DNA of 64,000 nt from Marsupella aquatica (Eukaryota > Marchantiophyta). This document shows positions 51,605 through 60,531 of the stretch, piece after piece. Numbering within the stretch: position 1 is the stretch's first letter; every line of letters begins with the position of its first letter. The notes under the pieces were generated by a model that was not told the DNA's origin, ran no database searches, and saw only the letters and a list, made by a program, of their open reading frames with translations. Location: NCBI GenBank assembly GCA_973895155.1, contig OZ316895.1, forward strand, positions 22,134,001-22,198,000, read 5' to 3'. The translations under genes and the position numbers were made by a program.

Positions 51605-51636
51605 GCAGCTCTTCAATGAATGTAGTGGCACCCCGA

Positions 51637-51669
51637 GTTGAGGTAGAGCAGCAACAGCTCTACCTCAAC
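51637..51669. repeat. perfect 13-bp-stem hairpin
   Basis: GTTGAGGTAGAGC, a 7-nt loop AGCAACA, then GCTCTACCTCAAC. It lies just outside the right arm of the 50.8-51.6 kb inverted repeat. Confidence 0.9.
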
Positions 51670-51801
51670 TATAGTAGCAGTACCGATGACTTTAAGCAAC
51701 AACATCAACATTCAACTTTGTCTGAGCAGCAGCTTTTCATTGACTTCAGCACCAACTTCCTCTCCCGGACTATTTAAGCTGAAGAGCGACGTCAACCTCA
51801 C

Positions 51802-52292
51802 CATGCTGGACAGAGAAGCCAGCATTATCTCTGATGAGAATGAGGTAATGTACTGAGGGAAAGAGCCCCAAACACTCAAAATCTGGCCCCGTCCTGTGTC
51901 TCAAAAAGCCGAGGGCATGCCGTGATTTAGTCATGGCTTCAAATTGTCCCTACCTTGTGGACAAATGTTAAAGCTGGTTGAAGAGCTGTTACTGCCATGC
52001 GTTTCTGAAATTAGAGTGTTTTACGGTTAGTGCAACCAATGTGGAGCAGCACTCGGCAGATCGTAGTGTCTTTTTGGTTTTGAGGGGACGGGGTGAATTG
52101 GTTCATAGATTTGTTTCTTGGCAATGTGTTTTTTCAATGTGTTTATTTCACGTCTGCAGGATATGCCAGAGGCTGCAGGATATGCCAGAGGCTGCTGGAG
52201 CAGTAGCAGTAGCAGCAGCTGCAGTGTCGGATCGCTTATTGGGGCCTAGAGAGCGCCGACAGTTGGCAATTGTCCTGGTATCTTACGCGTAG
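51802..52292 (+). pseudogene. possible broken two-exon gene of unknown family
   Basis: A TATTTAA motif at about 51771 precedes CACCATGC (ATG at 51805) and a short open stretch reading MLDREASIISDENE up to GAG|GTAATG. A second open stretch begins after CTGCAG at 52159 and encodes an Ala-rich segment ending LLGPRERRQLAIVLVSYA. A 19-bp tandem duplication at 52160-52196 knocks the second stretch out of frame. No family is recognised; exon calls rest only on splice-like motifs. Confidence 0.2.
52160..52196 (+). repeat. 19-bp tandem duplication
   Basis: GATATGCCAGAGGCTGCAG occurs twice in a row, the second copy lacking its last bases' identity. The period is not a multiple of three. Confidence 0.9.
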
Positions 52293-52310
52293 AACCAGCT
52301 GCGTTTCCTC

Positions 52311-52542
52311 TGTGACGGGGTCCCGCCACGGTAAGTCACCATTAGTGTCACCAGCAAGACACTTGTAAATAAATAAGCCCATAGACGCGAGTTTTTTTTA
52401 ATGTTCTTTAAGTTTGTAAAGTTTTTTAAAGCATCTCAAGATAGTCGGAGACCCCAACAGTTTTGTCTAGACCCGGGTTAATTATGGGGCAAAACCTGGG
52501 GGGTTTTAAATCGTGACTTTCCGGGAAGGTAAGGAAGTCCGG
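52311..52542 (+). repeat. left terminal inverted repeat
   Basis: Starts TGTGACGGGGTCCCGCCACG and ends at AAGTCCGG. It matches the reverse complement of 55335-55567 with only about four differences, two of them single-base length changes in C/G runs. Confidence 0.95.
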
Positions 52543-52810
52543 GAAATAAGCATTTTTTGGTAACACCCCTTCTAAGGCAACACTCAGACAGGACTGGGGA
52601 AGTATGGGGGGGTTTAATTAAACCCCCATTAAATCCTTCCGCGAGTGGGCAGCGAGGAAGGGGGGCTCCGCGAGTGACCGGGCAGGGGGGCCGCGAGCCC
52701 TGCATAGGGCCGCGAGCCCGCGAGGACGCAAGCTGCGAGGAAGGGGGACTCCCGCGAGTTGGGTGTCGTGCGCATAAACATCACTACACAACAGAGTTTT
52801 GGTGGGGAGA

Positions 52811-53043
52811 CACCCACAGGCCACGGCTTGTAGCCGATTCATCTTGGTTGTGTGGGTTGGCACCCACAGCCCATGGCCTGTGGCCTCTTGCAGTTTGGTT
52901 GCGTGGGTACTCACCCACAGGCCACGACTTGTAGCCGATTCATCTTGGTTGTGTGGGTTGGCACCCACAGCCCATGGCCTGTGGCCTCTTGCAGTTTGGT
53001 TGCGTGGGTTGGCACCCACAGCCCACGGCCTGTGGCTGATTCA
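52811..53043 (+). repeat. tandem repeat, 50/101-bp higher-order unit
   Basis: CACCCACAG(G/C)CC starts at 52811, 52861, 52912, 52962 and 53013. Alternate units are more alike (GATTCATCTTGGTTGTGTGG versus CTCTTGCAGTTTGGTTGCGT), giving a 101-bp higher-order repeat. It sits between the left TIR and the ORF. Confidence 0.95.
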
Positions 53044-53450
53044 TCTTCAAGAATAATCGAACAACGATTGATGCCAATCAAACACACAATCTTGTCTGAC
53101 GCGATCACACACATATGAAAGCCTCAAACCTACATAGTCCGATATCCTATACTACCACTCAGACACGGGACAAAGGAGGGCTCCGGGGCGCAAGGTGAAA
53201 AGAAGCTCCCGGGAAGGGTTTCGTTGTTTTTTTTCTCTCCCCTCTTTTCTCCTTTTCACACGACCCTTCTCTTGCCGAAAGCAAACTCGAGTTTCTCTCT
53301 CTTATTGCCGAAAGCTTTCTCCTTATGTTACAATTATTTGAGCTCTCTCTCCAATTCTTCTCAAGGTTCACTCATGGGGGATTACGGGGGCTGTTTCGGG
53401 CCAGGGAATTGACATTGCTACGGGTGACGATTTGATCTCGGGATGCATGA

Positions 53451-55283
53451 ATGCTAGATCAACAGGAGTTTAGTGTGGCATGCATTCGGAGATACAAGGC
53501 TGCTTACCGTGACTACGTGGAGACTTTGATTGCAAGGGAGAGAGAAGAGAGAGAAGCTACGATGAGCACGGGATTGGCAGCAGGTTCCACACCGGTGGGT
53601 AGGAGGATTTTTTGTCAAATTTATCCCAAGACCTCCGCCAAGGTGATGGAGGATTGTCGGAATATTTTCCAAGCCACCGGGGTTACAGAATTCATGAAGG
53701 TGGAGATTACCATCCCTCCGGAGAAGAGCTGGGACATTGAGGCCGGGATGGAGTTACGAACGGAGGGAATCTACTTTGAATGTCTCAAACGTGTAGTGCC
53801 CCATGTGGAGTTAGCTAGGCTGCTGTTTCTGGAGAATCAGAAATTCTCATTCACACCTCGGCATATTAGGGGAGAACTCACGTTGAAGATGGTGGCCACT
53901 TGGGTGATTAATCCCACCTCCACCACTGCCATCCCTCTTTCCGCTGTCAAGGATGTTGAGTATAAGGGATTCCTGGCCAAGGTTCATCAACGGGTCCTTG
54001 GCAACGTGCAATCCGGGGTGGTGAATGAAGAGCATTTCGTGGTAGCTATGGACATCAAGAACCACCCAGCCCATGTGTACGGATGGTGGTACTACGGGTT
54101 GAAGAAGCTGTTGGCCGCTGATCCCGGGAGTGTGAAACCAGGTGGGGCTGTACATTTGATGGGGTCATTTGTATTGGCCAGGGCAGAAGGGTTGATTGGT
54201 TCCCCGGGACAGGAAGACACGGGATCATCTCTCACCACGGAGATCCGGAGTATTGCCACTACCATTATAGGGAAGCTCACGGAGGAATCATCATCGGCCG
54301 GTGGGGATGAAGATAGAGGAGAAGAAAACCAGGATGAGGATTACACGTTGGAGTGGCTTGAATCACTCGTGGGAGATCCAAAAAAGCCCCTGGTCTACAA
54401 CATTCTGGATGTTTACTTGGCAGAGCTACGGGATTTCAGAGAGGGAGTCCATGAGGGACTCAAGCTAATCCACGCATTAAGAGATTCTCTCAAGCATGCC
54501 TCAGCCAGAGTAGAGACGTTAGAGCAGAGTACCCTGTCTCTGAAGGAGGTGATCAAGGCCAAGGAGGGGACCATTCATGAGAAGGATAAGCTTCTCCAAG
54601 CAGCTCACGTAGAGATCTCCAACTTGAAGGGGGTCTTGTCCACCAAGGCCAAGGAAGCAGAAGAGGTGGGAGCGTTGAGACAAGCATTGGCCAAAGAGAA
54701 GCAGAATTCTGGAGAAGTGGTGGAGTGGAGAAACCAGGTGGGAGCACTACGGAGTCAGGTGGCCGCCTTTGAGACACGAGCGATGAGGAGTGAGGCCTTG
54801 AGTCTGGGGAAACGGAAGAGCCCCGACACACCTAGCTCCACACTTTCCCCGGATTTGATCTCCCAGGCTATTAAGATGGTGGTGAAGGAGGTTAGTGGGA
54901 AGTATGGGCCCTTGTTGGATGGAGTCAAGAAGAGTCAGGAGAAGAGCAAGGGCTTGGAGAAGAAGCTCCGGGAGGTACGGAAATCGTTACGGGAGGCTCA
55001 GGTCAGTACGGGGATGCCACCCAGGTCTGTCACCCCCGGGACTCCCATGGCCACAGGGCAAGTTCTACCGTTGGAGTTGCAGTCCGGAGAAGAGGCTACC
55101 CTATGGAAAGACACCATTGGTGAGGGGTACATCAAGGCGTGGCAGGCCTTGGCCACTTTGAGGAAGCAAGGGAGCGGCAGCACGAAGAGTACCCCGGTAA
55201 AGAAGAAGAAAAGTGAGGTGGCACTCACTCCCGTGAGTGATGAAGAGGAGGCCCACTCACGGGTGATGAGTTGTAGATGGTAG
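53451..55283 (+). CDS. 610-aa coiled-coil protein of the inverted-end element (gag-like, unknown function)
   Basis: Starts MLDQQEFSVACIRRY; a TGA in frame directly precedes this ATG. Residues 1-270 are globular and rich in Trp/Tyr patches (HVYGWWYYGLKK), followed by an acidic Glu/Asp linker (about 279-298). A heptad-rich coiled coil spans about 326-440 and a second, basic one about 471-518; the tail has KRKSP and KKKK clusters that could act as nuclear signals. The layout recalls the 'putative gypsy type transposon' proteins of plant elements, but I cannot prove homology. No zinc knuckle, protease or catalytic motif is present. The TAG stop sits exactly at the junction where an inverted copy of upstream coding sequence begins (55284), so the frame may be truncated from a longer polyprotein. 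Confidence 0.75.
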   Translation: MLDQQEFSVACIRRYKAAYRDYVETLIAREREEREATMSTGLAAGSTPVGRRIFCQIYPKTSAKVMEDCRNIFQATGVTEFMKVEITIPPEKSWDIEAGMELRTEGIYFECLKRVVPHVELARLLFLENQKFSFTPRHIRGELTLKMVATWVINPTSTTAIPLSAVKDVEYKGFLAKVHQRVLGNVQSGVVNEEHFVVAMDIKNHPAHVYGWWYYGLKKLLAADPGSVKPGGAVHLMGSFVLARAEGLIGSPGQEDTGSSLTTEIRSIATTIIGKLTEESSSAGGDEDRGEENQDEDYTLEWLESLVGDPKKPLVYNILDVYLAELRDFREGVHEGLKLIHALRDSLKHASARVETLEQSTLSLKEVIKAKEGTIHEKDKLLQAAHVEISNLKGVLSTKAKEAEEVGALRQALAKEKQNSGEVVEWRNQVGALRSQVAAFETRAMRSEALSLGKRKSPDTPSSTLSPDLISQAIKMVVKEVSGKYGPLLDGVKKSQEKSKGLEKKLREVRKSLREAQVSTGMPPRSVTPGTPMATGQVLPLELQSGEEATLWKDTIGEGYIKAWQALATLRKQGSGSTKSTPVKKKKSEVALTPVSDEEEAHSRVMSCRW

Positions 55284-55341
55284 GCCTTGATGTACCCCTC
55301 ACCAATGGTGTCTTTCCATAGGGTAGCCTCTTCTCCGGACT
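55081..55341. repeat. perfect 58-bp inverted repeat at ORF 3' end
   Basis: Arm 55081-55138 (in the ORF) and arm 55284-55341 are exact reverse complements, with a 145-bp spacer. The outer arm overlaps the inner edge of the right TIR by seven bases (CCGGACT). Confidence 0.97.
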
Positions 55342-55567
55342 TCCTTACCTTCCCGGAAAGTCACGATTTGAACCCCCCCAGGTTTTGCCCCATAATTAAC
55401 CCGGGTCTAGACAAAACTGTTGGGGGTCTCCGACTATCCTGAGATGCTTTAAAAAACTTTACAAACTTAAAGAACATTAAAAAAAACTCGCGTCTATGGG
55501 CTTATTTATTTACAAGTGTCTTGCTGGTGACACTAATGGTGACTTACCGTGGCGGGACCCCGTCACA
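55335..55567 (-). repeat. right terminal inverted repeat
   Basis: Reverse complement of the left terminal repeat, 233 bp. Its inner edge passes, via the 7-nt AGTCCGG shared with 52536-52542, into inverted coding sequence of the element's own ORF. Confidence 0.95.
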
Positions 55568-57882
55568 TCCTCCTTGCTTGGTAGCAGGTCAACAATACAA
55601 ATTAGGATGTCATTGTTATATACAATACCGAGCTGTGACCTCCTTGATTCTTAATTCTGTTAAGAATGGAAGTGAGAAGTAGTCCATTAACTCCGGCCCC
55701 GGTTAAGCAAGCAAACTTCGGTTTCAATTTTCCTGGAATGGCACCATGCCCCCTGTTTAGTAGAGGCGTTACTCTAGTACGGGTTTAGATCCGTCATGGA
55801 GCATAGTAGGCAGTTCCCTTAGTGACAGTCATCTTGACGAGAGCGTTGGTTGCACAGGTCGGTCTGCCTGCCCGGGGAAAGACATTCACAGCGGCGAAGT
55901 TAACTCGATACTTGCGTTGGCTTGGTCATGATACCAAGCATTTTAACGTGGGGAAAGTAAGATTTTTGTTGTTTGCACGTACCAATGTCACCAATTTGTA
56001 GCTTTCTAAAGGGTTGTTGGTTCTGCCGAGTGGTCAGTTTGACTGAAGGTCTTCATATGGCTTGATTTTGCAGTACCGTCGCCTGAAGCATGGATGTAGC
56101 CAGGTACAGTTTTGCGTCCAACAATTTGACATTTAGCGATGAGCTACTAGGACTAAATGGTGCACTCTAGCTGATGGCGCTGTTTTTTTGCATCCTTGCA
56201 AAACTTTTGGGCGACCCAGATTACTCCTCTCCACTGAAATAATCTCTTCTACTCTGTGCTATTTAGTCAGCAGATTTTTTCCGTGCCGACAATCGAGAGG
56301 GTGTCGATGCAAGGAATGAGGTACGCTTTCTCCAAAATGCGGTAGTTGTGCCAGACGGTCTGAACGCATCCGGTATTTAACAGATGAACTCAGTCATTTG
56401 TATTCCTTCGAGAGTGTCTATTTAGTTAAGGACGAAATTGTCTTGATTAGGAGTTTCTTTGGATTCTAACAATTCCTAATTCTGCTCTCAAATGCATTTT
56501 CTGTGTACAGGTAGCCATTGTCCAGTATAAAAAGCAATCCAAAATATCGCTAAGTAGCACTAATTCATGTGCCGTAATTGCTGTTTGAACAACATTAGTG
56601 TGAGTAACATTCATTTAGTAGAGCACAACATTTTCTTGACCAGTGAGAATTAGTGTGAGCAACACTAATAGTGGTGAAGAGTGTCTACTTTCCTTCCCAA
56701 AGTCAACTTTCTTTCCTTTCCTTTGCACACTGTAGTCCACATGATGACAAATCTGGTTCGAATTTCTTTGAAAACTCCTCTTGGGCTTTGGTAGTTCCTA
56801 TGCAACTCTATACCCTGCATGGCATGGAAGTCATCAAGAGCTTTGGGGGATAGGGGCCAATGGCAAGAGTTCAGACAGGCTCAACTTTTAGCTGCGAGTC
56901 CCATGGACCAAACATAATTCTCAAGTATTCCAGGTGTTTTACCCTAAACTAGGAGGAAAAATTCCCACTCTCTTTTTACAGCTATAAGAATCACTTAACT
57001 ATAGGAATCCGTCAGCTCCAGACTAGACACCTATTGTGGAACATGAGATGACTCAATCTCACATTACACCAACAACACACCACAATGGAGAAACTCTTAA
57101 TGATCCATAGCTCATGAGAAAGTACATGTGAAGAATGAGGAAAATGATGCTCTCCCTTCAACCTATACCCCCCAAGGGGGCCCAGATTGTGGGCCTAAAC
57201 TAAACGGATCTTATCCTAGTGTAATTCAAGGTTAGTTAACCCTAGTAAATAATTAACTAAAGCCAGGAACTAGAGTAAATTTCTAACATTAAACTCACAG
57301 TCCATGGAGGTTGTAAGATTCATGGGCTATGATCCATCCAGGCATTCTTTTTCATTTGAATTCGAAAGAATTTAGTACAGGACAAGGATATTTGTCAAGG
57401 ATATGGAGTTCATGGCCTTCTCTATCATATTAGGAAGGGAAGGTCAAAACATCAAAACTGTCAAGGATGATATCAAGGTTGACTTTTCATGTACAGTAGT
57501 ATATTTCCTTCAACATCAAGAACAAAGTTGATTGACAAGGCAGAGAAAAACATCCTGAAAAAGCAGAGGTACATCCCACAGAAGATTCCAAATCAACAGG
57601 TAAAAACAAATGTCTGTAGACAATATCTACTAACGCGGGTAGATAAATCAAATTTGGTGATCATTGATAGATATCCACCAAAGCCAGAACATCTTATAAC
57701 TACATCATGATACTAGGGATCTGTTACACTGACTTGTACATGAGAATGGTGGTGAAGCTATTTTCTTTTGCCTTCAAAATTCAACTTCATTAACTCTAAA
57801 AAGAACAACACAAAGCGAAGAGGAATGTGAGGAATGAGGCCGATCATAGGATCTCTCAGCAGAGAGCCCAGGTCAGAAGTGC

Positions 57883-57960
57883 TGGCCAGTGAGAATGGTG
57901 CAAGGCCACAAAAGAGTTAATGGCCAGTGAGAATGGTGCAAGGCAACAAACGAGTTAATG
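57883..57960. repeat. 39-bp tandem duplication
   Basis: GGCCAGTGAGAATGGTGCAA starts at 57883 and 57922, each followed by GGC(C/A)ACAAA(A/C)GAGTTAAT. Confidence 0.95.
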
Positions 57961-58824
57961 TACAGGGCCCTTCTTTTGTTAACTTAACCTGACAAGACCC
58001 ACCTTTTTGAATTTGACTTAATGGGGCCCACGTTCTAGTGTCAGGTGGGACATTTACTTATTGAACAATCAAGCCCCAACTGGCCACACTACCTCACTCG
58101 GATCCTCTCCTCTCATTCCTTTCCATGTCTGAATCAACATGGTCCTGTCTCCAAAAGTCAAATTGGACTTGAGCTGGGGGGGGGGGGGAGGTGTTTCTGC
58201 TACACAACCTTCAGGAGGCATATTCGATATTATTAGATAGCTCATATAATGAGTTTTTGGTCGGTACCATAAGTCACTATGAAAGTTATACGATTAACTT
58301 AACTTTGTGAGAGACTTTTTGAAAAATAGTAGAGGAAACATTGACTCTAACGTAAATTTTATATGCTAGAGTCCTTTTTTAACTTTACATGACGCCCTCA
58401 TAACACAACGTAACAAGACTTTGTCATATCCACTTTACAGAAGAGACATAACTAGAATATATGTAGCCGTTAGCGCACCGTCACAAGATTTTATCATATA
58501 AACTTATACAATATATACCACAAAAAAATGTGTAGCCTCATAAGAGGCCAGACTTGTGTAACCATGCACAGGAAATACCCAAAGTTGTTGATGGCCTTCA
58601 CAAGATTTTATCATGTAACCCTTACGGAGGATACACCACAAAAAGTATCTGTAGCCCTCATAAGACTCCAAGATTCTACAATATAATCCTACATAAATGC
58701 AAAGGAAAATCACACGAGTTTGTTAAAGGTGAGCACACCTGCAAACGATTTTATCACATGAGCATTAGAGAAGATGCACAGGAAAAATCAATGAAGTTGT
58801 CATATGTACCATACTCTAAGATTT

Positions 58825-58983
58825 GAGAGATTTGTTTGGTGGAACCCTAAAAGGAAATGTTTTACTTGATAGGACCCTTGAAAGTTTGGGTCCATCTATT
58901 CAAGGTAAATCAACGGCCTGGATCACTCAGGGGTCCTATCAAGTAAAACATTTCCATTTGGGTTCCCACCAAGCAAATCCCTC
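58825..58983. mobile_element. MITE-like 159-bp inverted repeat
   Basis: GAGAGATTTGTTTGGTGG... and its mirror end ...CCACCAAGCAAATCCCTC form arms of about 54 bp with few mismatches; the shared core is GGAAATGTTTTACTTGATAG. The spacer is about 50 bp. A target duplication is not clear. Confidence 0.75.
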
Positions 58984-59340
58984 GGCAAGATTCATCTACA
59001 ATCAAATGTTATTTAAGGTGAAAGATGCACTATCCCTCAAATTGCCACTGCCCATGAGACTGTGAGATGACAAACTAGGCACTCAACCTGCCCATTTCTA
59101 TACTTCAATTTATTTTTGACCAACTATGGTGCCTGGATCTACCAGGTTATGAGGAGCGCCCGCAGCGCTTTCTGATTCACGCAAGATAGTTGAATCACAA
59201 TGAAGCTAATCAGTGTTTACAACATTGTGATTCAGCACAGTCACAATGGTGCTAGTTGAAAGTATCTACTTCATGGAAAAAATAAATAACAAATGGTGCT
59301 AATCAACGTTTACAACGTTGTAATCTCGAAAGATGCATTC

Positions 59341-59860
59341 TACACTTACTTCTTTGTTTTCTTAGCTAAATATATACACACCGCCAAAAAACAAAAAATG
59401 CCAAACAGGGAGAGAGATCCCAAAGGTAAGAGATCCGGTAAAAAGGTGAAAAACAAGCGAAATTCTTCAAACCTGGAGACCGGATTCCGCCGAAGACAGA
59501 AAGGGAAAAGGAACAATTTATTTATAAATAGCCAAACGAAATACAATAGAGTAAAACGCAAACGGGGTCCCACGAAGACAAACACAAAAGGCAAACGCAA
59601 ACTTCAAACTAAGCAGATCATAGGTGGAAAACAGACCACTCCAATAATGCTCTACTGGTCAGCATCTAGTGTAGTAATTTAGTGTACAAGTGGGACATGA
59701 ATAAAAAAGGAATTCAATGATGCTCTAGTAGTGCGCGTCGAGTGTTGTAACTAAGTCTACATGAATGAAAGGGAGATCTGACAAAGCGGAGAAAACAAGG
59801 GGAAAAACCATGAAATATTGAAAGCAAAAGAAAGATGCACTCTGCATCGAATCACAATGG
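59341..59860. other. Lys/Arg-rich frame and LINE-flanking sequence
   Basis: The plus strand at about 59398-59640 encodes a very basic, low-complexity frame (MPNRERDPKGKRSGKK...). Short AATCACAATG(G)TGC motifs recur at about 59190, 59240, 59290 and 59850. Likely flank or tail of the adjacent LINE fragment rather than a gene. Confidence 0.35.
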
Positions 59861-60531
59861 TGCGAATCAGTGGTTACAAAGTTCTGGGGCCCATTTGGCG
59901 AGAGAAGCAGGGGAGCAGGTGGATGGAGCCACCACGAGCCTCTCTTCATGCAATTCCCAAAGTCTGCGTATTCTTTGATGGAAAATTACAGACTCCCCTG
60001 ATTTTTTATTTGGTCGCAGCACTGCAGACAGATTCGAACCCGATACCCAAATTCGTTCACTACTTTGGAAATGTGGATCGTGTTCTTTTAAAGTAGGGAG
60101 ACCATCTGGCTTTCTAGATATTCCGGGTGGGTACTTGCAGGAATAATTCTCAAGAGTTTGGTATTGTGTGTTTAAGTGGGTGGTCCAGTGCACTGCGACA
60201 TTATTTTGTAGAGAGATGGAAACCGTCCTAGCAGGGGATGCCGTCTGAAGGATCTGTTGGGCCCATTTCCAGACCACAGCGGAGATAGGGCAACGTATGA
60301 TGCAATGATCAATGTTCTGTGTAGTATGCGGATGGGATCTGGTACACCAAGTAGAACTTTGCGTTCTTGGTGGTTTTGGTGGCTGCAACCTCTGCGTAGC
60401 TGCAATTCGGTGCGATACCCACAGCACACAACTCTCATTTCGCTGATGTGAACGGCTTCCATACCTCTGCCTAGGTGCCTAATTTCTTGGAATTTGTTAG
60501 CTTGGAGATACCCATTACTTGCGGAAGCCAA
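59860..60531 (-). mobile_element. LINE (non-LTR) fragment: zf-RVT region, frame-broken
   Basis: Two overlapping minus-strand frames together give the plant LINE C-terminal zinc-binding pattern: a conserved block ending HCPISAVVWKWAQQI-like (about 60240-60290), preceded by His/Cys spacing (THPHTTQN, DHC), and downstream RRLWELHEER, like the W-ELW-ER end of plant LINE ORF2. The frames alternate, so indels have accumulated. The reverse transcriptase core is absent. Confidence 0.65.

Larger units (their letters stand above)
52311..55567 (+). mobile_element. TG...CA element with 232-bp terminal inverted repeats and 5-bp TSD
   Basis: Ends read TGTGACGGGG... and ...CCCCGTCACA, and TCCTC flanks both sides (52306-52310 and 55568-55572). 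The ends are inverted repeats of each other (52311-52542 and 55335-55567), nearly identical. TG...CA termini and a 5-bp duplication are typical of LTR retrotransposon integration, yet no direct LTR pair exists. The single long ORF (53451-55283) resembles gag-like/coiled-coil proteins of plant transposons, and no transposase, RT or integrase is present, so the copy is non-autonomous. A candidate LTR end (CTCA) followed by TGGGGGATTACGG lies at 53371-53387, which would make 52311-53374 a 1.06-kb 5' LTR; this is a guess. An alternative is a true TIR DNA transposon. Confidence 0.85.
55573..59340. other. intergenic, no recognisable gene
   Basis: No protein family recognised. Contains a 39-bp tandem duplication, a MITE-like inverted repeat (both listed) and a G tract at about 58176-58187. 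Frames up to 90 codons are within chance expectation. Confidence 0.55.

Noticed and set aside
52799-53118. Overlapping ORFs on both strands in the leader of the inverted-end element
   Set aside because: They are produced by the 101-bp tandem repeat and read through in several frames.
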